Translations under genes and position numbers: made by a program | DNA from: Kocuria turfanensis | GTDB lineage: Bacteria > Actinomycetota > Actinomycetes > Actinomycetales > Micrococcaceae | Assembly: GCF_001580365.1 (NCBI RefSeq) | Contig: NZ_CP014480.1 | Location: 1,737,008-1,801,007, forward strand | Reading direction: 5' to 3' | DNA: 64,000 nucleotides | Notes under the pieces: model-generated | What the model saw: only the letters and a program-made list of their open reading frames with translations | Databases searched by the model: none | Told to the model about the DNA's origin: nothing | Part shown: piece by piece, positions 24,834 to 32,509 of the stretch | Layout of the letters: every line of letters begins with the position of its first letter | Position numbering within the stretch: position 1 is the first letter of the stretch

Positions 24834-25457
24834 TCAGGGGGCGCGCAGGCCCGAGAAGGCGAGCGCGACCACGGTGTCGGCCAGCCCGTCGTCGGGCTTG
24901 TCCGGATCCGGGCGGTACCAGTCGACGATCGAGTTGATCATGCCCAGGAGCAGGCGGGAGGCGGAGCGGCCGCTGAGGTCGCGGCGCAGGTCGCCCTCCT
25001 CCTGCGCCTGCTCGATGAGCGCGCCGACCCGGCGGGTGACCGTGCGACGGCGCTCGAGCGCCCGTGTCTCGACCTCCGAGTTCCCCCGCAGCCGCAGCAG
25101 CAGGGTCACGTACGGCATCTGCTCCACGAGCACGTGCACGGTCCCGCGGATCACCTGTTCGAGCCGCTGGACCGCGGGGGCCTCCGTCCGCTCCGCGGCG
25201 GCCAGGACCTCCTCGAGCGCATCGAGGGCCCGGTTCAGCGCCTGTTCGAGGATCTCCTCCTTGGACTCCACGTGGTGGTAGATCGCGGACTTGGAGATGC
25301 CCAGGTGCTTGGACAGGGTGCCCATCGAGGTGGCGTCGTAGCCGTGGACGTTGAACACCTCGACGCAGACGTCGAGCAGCGTCTCACGGTCGTAGCCGGG
25401 CCGACCGCGGCGCGGCGCCCCGCTGTCCGGTGGTGCGGACGCCGGTGCGTGGGACAT
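24834..25457 (-). CDS. paaR: TetR/AcrR-family regulator, probable PaaR
   Basis: A 207-residue TetR protein. The N-terminal helix-turn-helix spans residues 20-65 (TSMGTLSKHLGISKSAIYHH), followed by a helical ligand domain typical of the PaaR/KstR-like group (LLLGMINSIVDWYRPD). It lies directly downstream of paaK in the paaI-paaK-paaR order. In Corynebacterium PaaR represses paa genes and is released by phenylacetyl-CoA. Five related palindromes before paa transcription units in this window are its likely sites. None lies between paaK and paaR, so self-control would act through the paaI promoter. Confidence 0.85.
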   Translation of the reverse strand: MSHAPASAPPDSGAPRRGRPGYDRETLLDVCVEVFNVHGYDATSMGTLSKHLGISKSAIYHHVESKEEILEQALNRALDALEEVLAAAERTEAPAVQRLEQVIRGTVHVLVEQMPYVTLLLRLRGNSEVETRALERRRTVTRRVGALIEQAQEEGDLRRDLSGRSASRLLLGMINSIVDWYRPDPDKPDDGLADTVVALAFSGLRAP

Positions 25458-25516
25458 GGGGACCTCGATCTCGACGATGACGGGGTGGGCCGAGCAACGA
25501 TCTTATGACGCGGCCG

Positions 25517-25537
25517 GCCCCCGGGGGTCCCGGGGGC
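25517..25537 (-). terminator. Hairpin between paaK and paaR
   Basis: GCCCCCGGG and CCCGGGGGC with a GGT loop form a strong 9-bp stem in the 108-bp gap after paaK. There is no U-tract. It may lower transcription into paaR, which could keep repressor levels below enzyme levels, or mark the end of paaIK. Confidence 0.5.
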
Positions 25538-25565
25538 TGTCGCGGAAGGTCTCAGGGGAGGCGGC

Positions 25566-26909
25566 TCACGCCTTGTCCCGGTGGTCGTAGACGCGGCGCA
25601 GCTTGCCGGAGGAACGGGCGAGCGTGCCCGGCTCGGCGATCCGGATCGAGGCCGAGGAGCCGATCTTCGTCTTGATGGCGTGCAGCAGCTTCTGCCCGCC
25701 CGCCTCGGCGGCCTCGACGGTCACCTGCTCGCGCCGCTCGATGTTGATGGTCATCTGGTCCATCCGGTGCGGGCGGGTGATCTCGAGCGTGAAGTGCGGG
25801 CTCAGCTCCGGCACCTGCAGGGCCAGCTCCTCGATCTGGGAGGGGAACAGGTTGACCCCGCGCAGGATGATCATGTCGTCGGAGCGGCCCGTGATCCGGC
25901 CCATCCGCCGGTGCCCGGGCCGGTCCGTGCCGGGCAGCAGACGGGTGAGGTCGTGGGTGCGGTAGCGGATGATCGGCAGGGCCTCCTTGGTGAGCGCCGT
26001 GAACACGAGCTCGCCGGGCCGGCCGGTCTCCTGCACCTCGTCCGTGAAGGGATCGATGATCTCGGGGCGGAAGTGGTCTTCCCAGATGTGGGAGCCGTCC
26101 TTGGACTGCGCCGACTCCCCGGCCACGCCCGGGCCCATGACCTCCGAGAGTCCGTAGATGTCGCACGCGTCGACCCCGAACGTGGTCTCGATCTCCCGGC
26201 GCATCTCCTCGGTCCACGGCTCCGCGCCGAGCACGGCGGTGCGCAGCGAGGTCTCGCGCGGGTCCAGCCCCAGCTTCCGGAAGCCGTCGGCGATGGTCAG
26301 CAGATACGTGGGGGTCGAGAGGATGGCCTGGGGCTCGAAGTCCCGGATCATCTGGACCTGCTTCTCGGTCTGCCCGCCGGACATCGGGATGACCGCACAG
26401 CCCAGGCGCTCGGCGCCGTAGTGGGCCCCGAGCCCGCCCGTGAACAGCCCGTAGCCGTAGGCGTTGTGCACCTTGTCCCCCGGCCGCACGCCCGAGAGGC
26501 GGAAGCAGCGTGCCACGAGGCTCGCCCAGGTGCTGATGTCGTTCTCGGTGTAGGCCACCACGGTGGGCTGGCCGGTGGTCCCGGAGGAGGCGTGGATCCG
26601 GCGGACCTCGCCCATCGGCACCGCGAGGGACTTGAACGGGTACGCCTTCCGCAGGAACTCCTTGTCCGTGTATGGGAACAGCCGCAGGTCCTCGAGCTCC
26701 TTGAGGTCGCCCGGGTGCACGCCGTGGGCGTCGAAGAGCTCGGTGTAGGCGGGGACGTTCTCGTAGGCGTGGTGCAGGGTCCAGCGCAGCCGCTCCAGCT
26801 GGAGGGACTCCACCTGGTCCCGGCTCATCGTCTCCTCGGGGTCCGGCTGCGACCGGTCCGCGGGGGCGGGAGCGGGGGTGTAGGGATTCGGGACGGAGCA
26901 CTCGGCCAT
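25566..26909 (-). CDS. paaK: Phenylacetate-CoA ligase
   Basis: A 447-residue adenylate-forming ligase. HASSGTTGQPTVVAYT is the phosphate-binding loop; AYGYGLFTGGLGAHYGAE, DIYGLSEVMGPGV and GRSDDMIILRGVNLFPSQ are the A-motifs and the hinge before the C-terminal lid; SSGKLRRVYDHR carries the late lysine. This is the PaaK type of about 440 residues. It activates phenylacetate with ATP and CoA, the entry step of the pathway. ATG 26909 has GAGGAAG upstream and starts 3 nt after the paaI stop, so the two are cotranscribed. An in-frame ATG 27 codons later (MSRDQVESLQ) is a possible shorter start. Confidence 0.95.
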   Translation of the reverse strand: MAECSVPNPYTPAPAPADRSQPDPEETMSRDQVESLQLERLRWTLHHAYENVPAYTELFDAHGVHPGDLKELEDLRLFPYTDKEFLRKAYPFKSLAVPMGEVRRIHASSGTTGQPTVVAYTENDISTWASLVARCFRLSGVRPGDKVHNAYGYGLFTGGLGAHYGAERLGCAVIPMSGGQTEKQVQMIRDFEPQAILSTPTYLLTIADGFRKLGLDPRETSLRTAVLGAEPWTEEMRREIETTFGVDACDIYGLSEVMGPGVAGESAQSKDGSHIWEDHFRPEIIDPFTDEVQETGRPGELVFTALTKEALPIIRYRTHDLTRLLPGTDRPGHRRMGRITGRSDDMIILRGVNLFPSQIEELALQVPELSPHFTLEITRPHRMDQMTINIERREQVTVEAAEAGGQKLLHAIKTKIGSSASIRIAEPGTLARSSGKLRRVYDHRDKA

Positions 26910-26912
26910 GAT

Positions 26913-27428
26913 TCAGACTTCCTCGGGCTGCGGGGCGGACGGCTGGGCGGGCTGCAGGACGGGCTGCTCGGCCGGTGCGCCGGCCGGCACCTCGTCCGGG
27001 CGCTCCGCGGGCGTCGCCGCGCGGAGGGCCGGGTTCGGGATGGTCCGGCTGCGGCCGCGGAACTCGGCGACGAGCCGGCCCTCGGCCGTGACCTGGATGT
27101 CGTAGACGCCGCTGCGCCCGGCCTGGGCGCGCACGGTGCCCACGGCGGTGAGCTCCTGACCCCGGTGGGCGGAGGCGATGAAGTTGATGTCCACCCCGGA
27201 GGCCACCGTGATGGTGCTGCCGTCACCGGCGGGGTCGTTGCACGCGAGGGCGAAGCAGGTGTCCGCGAAGGCGAAGACCATGCCGCCGTGGGCGATGCCG
27301 AACCCGTTGAGCATCTCCTCGCGCAGCGTCATGCGGATCTGGGCGTGGCCGTACTCCGCGCGGTCCACGGTGATGCCCATCCAGCGCGAGGTGTGGTCCC
27401 CCGCGAGGATCGGGTGGCCCTGGGACAT
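26913..27428 (-). CDS. paaI: Hydroxyphenylacetyl-CoA thioesterase PaaI
   Basis: A 171-residue hotdog thioesterase. NGFGIAHGGMVFAFADTCFA carries the HGG motif and the Asp on the central helix that activates water in PaaI; VASGVDINFIASAHRGQEL follows as the conserved strand. PaaI rescues CoA from dead-end phenylacetyl-CoA derivatives. The core ends near residue 137 and is followed by an unusual Ala/Pro/Gln/Glu-rich tail of about 34 residues, likely disordered. ATG 27428 has GAGGAGAG upstream. It is the first gene of paaI-paaK-paaR and is preceded by a PaaR-like site 23 nt upstream. Confidence 0.9.
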   Translation of the reverse strand: MSQGHPILAGDHTSRWMGITVDRAEYGHAQIRMTLREEMLNGFGIAHGGMVFAFADTCFALACNDPAGDGSTITVASGVDINFIASAHRGQELTAVGTVRAQAGRSGVYDIQVTAEGRLVAEFRGRSRTIPNPALRAATPAERPDEVPAGAPAEQPVLQPAQPSAPQPEEV

Positions 27429-27450
27429 GTAACTCTCCTCACAATTCACG

Positions 27451-27464
27451 ACCGAATGGTCAGT
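27451..27464. promoter_or_regulatory. PaaR-like operator, paaIKR
   Basis: ACCGAATGGTCAGT (read on the minus strand ACTGACCATTCGGT) lies 23 nt before the paaI start. It keeps the ACTGACC...TTCGGT halves of the family, with two departures from the perfect palindrome. With the site at 27559 it gives the divergent paaI and paaA promoters one operator each. Confidence 0.7.
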
Positions 27465-27558
27465 AGACAATCTCACTCGGGAGCCCCTGTCAACCCGCGC
27501 CGACCCGGCGACACCGGACCGCAACCTGTTGACGCGGCCCCTGGGGTCCCATATTCTG

Positions 27559-27572
27559 AACGAACGGTCAGT
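27559..27572. promoter_or_regulatory. PaaR-like operator, paaABCDE
   Basis: AACGAACGGTCAGT followed by TAGT, 57 nt before the paaA start. The CAGTTAGT flank matches the outer part of the PaaR motif I recall from Corynebacterium. It is most like the site before paaJ. TTGACG at 27529-27534 could be the -35 box and ATATTC at 27551-27556 the -10 box, so the operator would overlie the start point. Confidence 0.75.
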
Positions 27573-27628
27573 TAGTCGCGTGCGGCCCTCCGCGCCCCGC
27601 GGCGCCATCTCGTCGGAAGAAGGACACC

Positions 27629-28645
27629 ATGACTTCGCAGAACACCGGCCTCCACGCCGTGGCCGCGGCGGACCCGGCCGAGCAGGCCGAGCTGGACCGC
27701 GCCGGCCAGGAGCACTTCGACCACATCATCTCCGAGGACTCCCGCATCGAGCCGCGCGACTGGATGCCCGCCGCCTACCGCCGCACCCTCGTCCGCCAGA
27801 TCTCCCAGCACGCGCACTCCGAGATCATCGGGATGCAGCCGGAGGGCAACTGGATCTCCCGGGCCCCGTCCCTCAAGCGCAAGGCCATCCTGATGGCCAA
27901 GGTGCAGGACGAGGCCGGTCACGGCCTGTACCTCTACTCCGCCGCCGAGACCCTGGGCACCCCGCGCTCCGAGCTCACCCAGCAGCTGCTGGACGGCCGG
28001 GCCAAGTACTCCTCGATCTTCAACTACCCGGCGCGCACCTGGGCCGACATGGGCGCCATCGGCTGGCTCGTGGACGGCGCGGCGATCGCCAACCAGGTCC
28101 CGCTGTGCCGGGCCTCCTACGGCCCCTACGGCCGGGCGATGGTGCGCATCTGCAAGGAGGAGTCCTTCCACCAGCGCCAGGGCTGGGAGATCCTCTACGA
28201 GCTCTCCCACGGCACGCCCGCGCAGAAGGAGATGGCCCAGGACGCCGTCAACCGCTTCTACGGCCCGTCCCTGCAGATGTTCGGCCCCCCGGACGACGAC
28301 TCGCCCAACTCGAAGCAGTCGATGGCGTGGAACATCAAGCGCTTCTCCAACGACGAGCTGCGCCAGCGCTTCGTCGACATGATCGTCCCGCAGGCCGAGG
28401 CCCTCGGGCTGACCCTGCCGGACCCGGACCTCAAGTGGAACGCGGAGCGCGGCCACTACGACTACGGACCGCTGGACTGGGACGAGTTCAAGGCCGTCGT
28501 CGGGGGCAGGGGCCCGTGCAACGTCCAGCGCATGCAGCGCCGCCGCCAGGCCCACGAGGAGGGCGCCTGGGTCCGCGAGGCCGCCGCCGCCTACGCCCGC
28601 AAGACCGCCGCGGAGCGCGCCTCCGCCGAACTCATCGGAGCCTGA
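27629..28645 (+). CDS. paaA: Phenylacetyl-CoA 1,2-epoxidase, catalytic subunit
   Basis: A 338-residue ferritin-like di-iron monooxygenase subunit. The iron-binding helices are visible as [28 protein letters not shown] (E-x-x-H) and [16 protein letters not shown] (E-x-x-H). The C-terminal region ([18 protein letters not shown]) is characteristic of PaaA. With PaaC, PaaB and the reductase PaaE it converts phenylacetyl-CoA to the 1,2-epoxide with O2. GAAGAAGGA precedes ATG 27629. First gene of paaABCDE, behind a PaaR-like operator. Confidence 0.97.
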   Translation: MTSQNTGLHAVAAADPAEQAELDRAGQEHFDHIISEDSRIEPRDWMPAAYRRTLVRQISQHAHSEIIGMQPEGNWISRAPSLKRKAILMAKVQDEAGHGLYLYSAAETLGTPRSELTQQLLDGRAKYSSIFNYPARTWADMGAIGWLVDGAAIANQVPLCRASYGPYGRAMVRICKEESFHQRQGWEILYELSHGTPAQKEMAQDAVNRFYGPSLQMFGPPDDDSPNSKQSMAWNIKRFSNDELRQRFVDMIVPQAEALGLTLPDPDLKWNAERGHYDYGPLDWDEFKAVVGGRGPCNVQRMQRRRQAHEEGAWVREAAAAYARKTAAERASAELIGA

Positions 28646-28647
28646 GC

Positions 28648-28974
28648 ATGAGCGAGAACCACGAGAACACGGTCCGCCCGATCGGCGCCGCCTCGGACGA
28701 GTGGCCCCTGTGGGAGGTGTTCGTGCGCTCCTCGCGCGGACTGTCCCACGTCCACGCCGGCTCGCTGCACGCCCCGGACGCCACGATGGCCGTGCGCAAC
28801 GCCCGGGACCTGTACACCCGCCGCAACGAGGGCACCTCCGTGTGGGTCGTGCCCTCCGAGGCCATCACCGCCTCGGACCCCGACTCCAAGGGCGGGTACT
28901 TCGAGTCCGCGCAGGGCAAGAGCTACCGGCACGCCACGTACTACACGAAGAGCGAAGGGGTGAAGCACCTGTGA
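28648..28974 (+). CDS. paaB: Phenylacetyl-CoA epoxidase subunit PaaB
   Basis: A 108-residue PaaB. WPLWEVFVRSSRGLSHVHAG and NARDLYTRRNEGTSVWVVPS are the family hallmarks. PaaB has no catalytic residues and bridges PaaAC units or the reductase in the complex. It starts 2 nt after the paaA stop and its own stop overlaps paaC as GTGA. Residues 1-18 are polar and longer than in some homologues. Confidence 0.95.
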   Translation: MSENHENTVRPIGAASDEWPLWEVFVRSSRGLSHVHAGSLHAPDATMAVRNARDLYTRRNEGTSVWVVPSEAITASDPDSKGGYFESAQGKSYRHATYYTKSEGVKHL

Positions 28975-29798
28975 GCTTCGCGTCCCACGATTCCGCGACC
29001 AAGCAGAGCGCGGGCCACGCCATCACCGCCGAGGACATCCAGGCCGGCGGCGCGAAGGCCGCCGAGGACGTGGCCCGCTACGCCCTGCAGCTGGGCGACG
29101 ACGCCCTGATGCTCTCCCAGCGCCTGGGCTGGTGGATCGCCCGGGCCCCGGAGCTCGAGGAGGACATCGCGCTGGCCAACATCGCCCTGGACCTGCTCGG
29201 GCACGCCCGCTTCTTCCTGACCTACGCCGGCACCGCCTGGGGGAAGACCGAGGACGACCTCGCCTACTTCCGCGACGAGGAGGAGTTCCGCTCCTGCCGT
29301 CTGGTGGAGCAGGAGAACGGCGACTTCGGGCAGACCATCGCCCGGCAGCTGATCTTCTCCTACTACCAGTACGAGCTCTACCGCCGCCTGGTGCACTCCT
29401 CCGACCCCACGCTCGCGGCCATCGCCGACAAGGCGCTCAAGGAGGTCCAGTACCACCAGGACCACGCGGGCCAGTGGGTGCTGCGCCTGGGCCTGGGCAC
29501 GGAGGAGTCCAAGCGGCGGATGCAGGAGGGGCTGCACACCATGTGGCCCTACGTGGACGAGCTCTTCCACGACGACGAGCTCGTCGACGCGCTCGGGGAC
29601 GCGGCCGTGCGCCCGTCCGAGCTGCGCGCGGACTTCGACGTCCGCCTGCAGGCGGTCCTGGACGAGGCCGAGCTGTCCGTGCCCGAGGTGCTGGGCGCCT
29701 ACGGCGGGGACCGCTCCGGGCGGTTCAGCGAGCAGCGGGGCCACATCCTCGCCGAGATGCAGGTGCTCGCCCGCCGGCACCCCGGCGCCACCTGGTGA
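28971..29798 (+). CDS. paaC: Phenylacetyl-CoA epoxidase structural subunit PaaC
   Basis: A 275-residue ferritin-like subunit, paralogous to PaaA but with a degenerate metal site, which stabilises the catalytic subunit. Typical stretches are ALQLGDDALMLSQRLGWWI, LANIALDLLGHARFFLTYAG and EVQYHQDHAGQWVLRLG. The start is the GTG at 28971, overlapping the paaB stop by 4 nt; no ATG lies near the family N-terminus. The first 20 residues (Ser/Thr/His-rich) precede the conserved region. Confidence 0.95.
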   Translation: MSFASHDSATKQSAGHAITAEDIQAGGAKAAEDVARYALQLGDDALMLSQRLGWWIARAPELEEDIALANIALDLLGHARFFLTYAGTAWGKTEDDLAYFRDEEEFRSCRLVEQENGDFGQTIARQLIFSYYQYELYRRLVHSSDPTLAAIADKALKEVQYHQDHAGQWVLRLGLGTEESKRRMQEGLHTMWPYVDELFHDDELVDALGDAAVRPSELRADFDVRLQAVLDEAELSVPEVLGAYGGDRSGRFSEQRGHILAEMQVLARRHPGATW

Positions 29799-29811
29799 GG
29801 AGATGACGACG

Positions 29812-30351
29812 ATGACCGACCACCCGCACACGCGGCCCGCGCCGGTGACCGGCCGGGAGCTGCGGCCGCAGGACGAGGCCTCGGCGCGCATCTGGGACGT
29901 CGCCGCGACGGTGAACGACCCGGAGATCCCGGTGCTCTCCATCGCCGACCTCGGGATCCTGCGCGGGGCCCGGGCCGAGGGCGAGCGCGCCGTCGTCGTC
30001 ATCACCCCCACCTACTCGGGGTGCCCCGCCATGGAGACCATCACCGCGGACGTCACCGCGGCGCTCAACGCGCACGGCTGGGAGGACGTGCGCGTGGAGC
30101 TCGTGCTGCAGCCCGCCTGGACGACCGACTGGATGAGCGAGGACGGCCGGCGCAAGCTCGCCGAGTACGGCATCGCCCCGCCCACCGGCCGCGCCGCCGC
30201 CGGGCCCGTCCGGCTGAGCCTGGCCGTCAAGTGCCCGCGCTGCGACTCCCTGAACACCCGCGAGATGACCCGCTTCGGGTCCACCGCCTGCAAGGCGCTC
30301 CACGTCTGCAACGAGTGCCTGGAACCCTTCGACTACTTCAAGGTGCACTGA
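29812..30351 (+). CDS. paaD: PaaD, iron-sulfur/metal maturation protein of the epoxidase
   Basis: A 179-residue PaaD with an N-terminal MIP18/DUF59 domain (DPEIPVLSIADLGIL, TPTYSGCPAME with its conserved cysteine) and a C-terminal zinc-ribbon (VKCPRCDS ... HVCNECLEPFDYFK). PaaD is needed for epoxidase function, probably in cluster or metal assembly. AGGAG sits 9 nt before ATG 29812 but directly touches the in-frame ATG at 29803, so the later codon is the better start. The stop overlaps the paaE start (TGATG). Confidence 0.94.
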   Translation: MTDHPHTRPAPVTGRELRPQDEASARIWDVAATVNDPEIPVLSIADLGILRGARAEGERAVVVITPTYSGCPAMETITADVTAALNAHGWEDVRVELVLQPAWTTDWMSEDGRRKLAEYGIAPPTGRAAAGPVRLSLAVKCPRCDSLNTREMTRFGSTACKALHVCNECLEPFDYFKVH

Positions 30352-31511
30352 TGACCGAGATCACCGCCCCGGCCCGGCGCCGGGCCACGTTCAACTCCCT
30401 CGAGGTCTCCCAGGTCCGCAAGCTCACGGCGGACTCGGTCGAGGTCGCCTTCGCGGTCCCCCCGGAGCTCGTGGACGACTACGACTACCTGCCGGGCCAG
30501 TACGTGGCGCTGCGCGCCCACATCGACGGCCAGGAGGTCCGCCGGTCCTACTCGATCTGCGCGGAGCCGAAGCCGGGCGAGATCCGGGTGGCGATCAAGC
30601 AGGACATCGGCGGGGTGTTCTCCACCTGGGCCAACGAGTCGCTGCAGGCCGGCGACCGGCTCGACGTGATGAACCCGCAGGGCGCGTTCATCTCCAAGCT
30701 CGGGCTCACCAGCCTGAACGACCCCGAGCGGCTCGCCGCGGAGGAGGTCGCCCGGAACGCGTCGGTGCACCTGGTGGCCTTCGCGGCCGGGTCCGGGATC
30801 ACCCCGATCATGGCCATCGCCAAGGCGGTGCTGCGGGCCTCCCCGACCTCCACCTTCGACCTCGTCTACGCCAACCGCTCCGCCATGGACGTGATGTTCG
30901 CCGAGGAGCTGGGCGACCTCAAGGACAAGTACCCGTCCCGCCTGGCGGTCCACCACGTGCTCTCCCGCGAGCAGCGGATCAGCCCCCTGATGTCCGGGCG
31001 GATCGACGCCGACAAGCTCAACGACATCCTGGACGAGGTCGTCCAGGTGGACCGGACCGACGAGTGGTTCCTGTGCGGGCCCTTCGAGCTGGTCCAGCTG
31101 TGCCGGGACGCCCTCGCCGAGCGCGGTGTGCCGGAGGACCGGATCCGCTTCGAGCTCTTCACCACCGGCCGGCCCGAGGCCCCGCAGGGGCAGCAGGGCC
31201 GGGTGGTCCCCGCCGACCCCTCGGGGGAGAACTACGAGATCACCTTCAACCTCGACGGGCTCTCCAGCACGATCGAGTCCCCGAGGAGCGCCCACGAGAC
31301 CGTGCTCAACGCGGCGCTGCGGGTCCGGCCCGACGTGCCGTTCGCGTGCGCCGGCGGGGTGTGCGGCACCTGCCGCGCGAAGGTGGTCTCCGGGGAGTTC
31401 GAGATGGAGGAGAACTACGCCCTGGAGAAGGACGAGGTCGAGAAGGGCTACGTCCTCACCTGCCAGACCCGGCCGACCTCCAAGGAGTTCGCCGTCGACT
31501 TCGACGCCTGA
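30351..31511 (+). CDS. paaE: Phenylacetyl-CoA epoxidase reductase subunit
   Basis: A 386-residue reductase: an FAD/NAD(P)H ferredoxin-reductase module (residues 1-270: EVRRSYSICAEPKPGE binds FAD, AFAAGSGITPIMAI binds nucleotide, FLCGPFELV closes the fold) and a C-terminal plant-type 2Fe-2S domain (CAGGVCGTCRAKV with CX4CX2C, final Cys in VLTCQTRP). It passes electrons from NADPH to the PaaA di-iron site. Compared with E. coli PaaE it carries an insert around GLTSLNDPERLAAEEVARN. The ATG overlaps the paaD stop by one base. A 14-bp-arm palindrome follows. Confidence 0.96.
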   Translation: MTEITAPARRRATFNSLEVSQVRKLTADSVEVAFAVPPELVDDYDYLPGQYVALRAHIDGQEVRRSYSICAEPKPGEIRVAIKQDIGGVFSTWANESLQAGDRLDVMNPQGAFISKLGLTSLNDPERLAAEEVARNASVHLVAFAAGSGITPIMAIAKAVLRASPTSTFDLVYANRSAMDVMFAEELGDLKDKYPSRLAVHHVLSREQRISPLMSGRIDADKLNDILDEVVQVDRTDEWFLCGPFELVQLCRDALAERGVPEDRIRFELFTTGRPEAPQGQQGRVVPADPSGENYEITFNLDGLSSTIESPRSAHETVLNAALRVRPDVPFACAGGVCGTCRAKVVSGEFEMEENYALEKDEVEKGYVLTCQTRPTSKEFAVDFDA

Positions 31512-31516
31512 GCCGT

Positions 31517-31544
31517 GCGTCCCGGGCGGCGCCGCCCGGGACGC
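31517..31544 (+). terminator. Perfect GC palindrome after paaE
   Basis: GCGTCCCGGGCGGC is followed directly by its reverse complement. It starts 5 nt after the paaE stop and lies before paaG. It could be a partial terminator or an mRNA-stabilising hairpin separating paaABCDE from paaG. Confidence 0.55.
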
Positions 31545-31620
31545 GACCCCCGCGGCCCGTCCCCCCTCCCCTGCCCGGCGCCCTGCCCGGCCCCGTGCCC
31601 GACCCTCCCGAGGAGCAGCA

Positions 31621-32397
31621 GTGATCGACCTGACCATCGACGGATCCGTGGCCGAGGTGGTGCTCGACGCGCCCCAGAAGATGAACGCCCTGGACGAGGC
31701 CGCCCTCGCCGAGCTGGGCGAGGCCTACGCCGAGGCAGAGCGGGCCGGCGTCCGGGCGCTCGTGCTGCGCGGTGAGGGCCGCGGCTTCTGCGCCGGCCGG
31801 GACATCTCCGCCGTGGACCCCGCCTCCGACGACGCCTACGGGTACCTCGCCGGGAAGGTCACCCCGCTGCTGCGCACGATGAGCCGTTTCCCGGCGCCGA
31901 CCTTCGCCGCCGTGCAGGGGGCGTGCCTGGGGGTGGGGCTGGGCCTGGCGATCGCCACCGACGTGGTCTACGTGGCCGAGGACGCCAGGATCGGCTCCCC
32001 CTTCGCCAACCTCGGCGCGACCCTCGACTCCGGCGGGCACGCCCTGTTCACCGAGCGGCTGGGCGCCCACCGGACCCTGGACCTGATCTACACCGCGGAG
32101 CTGATGAGCGGCGCCGAGGCCGTGCGCTCCGGGCTGTTCAGCCGGTCGGTGCCGCGCGAGGAGCTGCTCGAGCTCACCCGGGCGAAGGCCGCCGCGGTGG
32201 CCGAGGGCGCCACCGGGGCGTTCCTGGCCTCCCGGGAGCTCGTGGCGCAGATCCGCGACGAGCGGCTGGGCCTGTGGGAGTCCGTGGAGCACGAGAACCG
32301 GGTGCAGGGCGAGCTGTGCCGCAGCGCCGACTACGCCGAGGGCTTCGCCGCGTTCCAGCAGAAGCGCCGCCCCCGCTTCACCGGCGGGCGGGCCTGA
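31621..32397 (+). CDS. paaG: Ring 1,2-epoxyphenylacetyl-CoA isomerase / enoyl-CoA isomerase
   Basis: A 258-residue crotonase-fold protein. The oxyanion hole is at GRGFCAGRDISAV. Unlike the PaaF-like protein at 18655 it lacks both hydratase glutamates (GACLGVGLGLAIA, GSPFANLG) and instead has an Asp in LGATLDSGGHALF, the position used by PaaG-type isomerases. PaaG isomerises the epoxide to oxepin-CoA and also shifts double bonds. GTG 31621 has GAGGAG upstream; it follows paaE by 109 nt, a gap with a hairpin and a pyrimidine-rich stretch. No separate PaaR-like site was seen, so readthrough from paaA is expected. Confidence 0.88.
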   Translation: MIDLTIDGSVAEVVLDAPQKMNALDEAALAELGEAYAEAERAGVRALVLRGEGRGFCAGRDISAVDPASDDAYGYLAGKVTPLLRTMSRFPAPTFAAVQGACLGVGLGLAIATDVVYVAEDARIGSPFANLGATLDSGGHALFTERLGAHRTLDLIYTAELMSGAEAVRSGLFSRSVPREELLELTRAKAAAVAEGATGAFLASRELVAQIRDERLGLWESVEHENRVQGELCRSADYAEGFAAFQQKRRPRFTGGRA

Positions 32398-32509
32398 GCC
32401 GCGGCACGGACCGAACGGCGCCGGATGAACGGCACGGACTGCACGGCACGGGTTAAGCGGTCGGGGAAAAGACCTGCCGCGCCGCCGGACGGGCGTTAAC
32501 GTGGGGGCC

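Noticed and set aside
29803..29811. paaD start at ATG 29803
   Set aside because: The AGGAG site touches this codon directly; ATG 29812, nine bases away from it, is better spaced. The difference is three residues.
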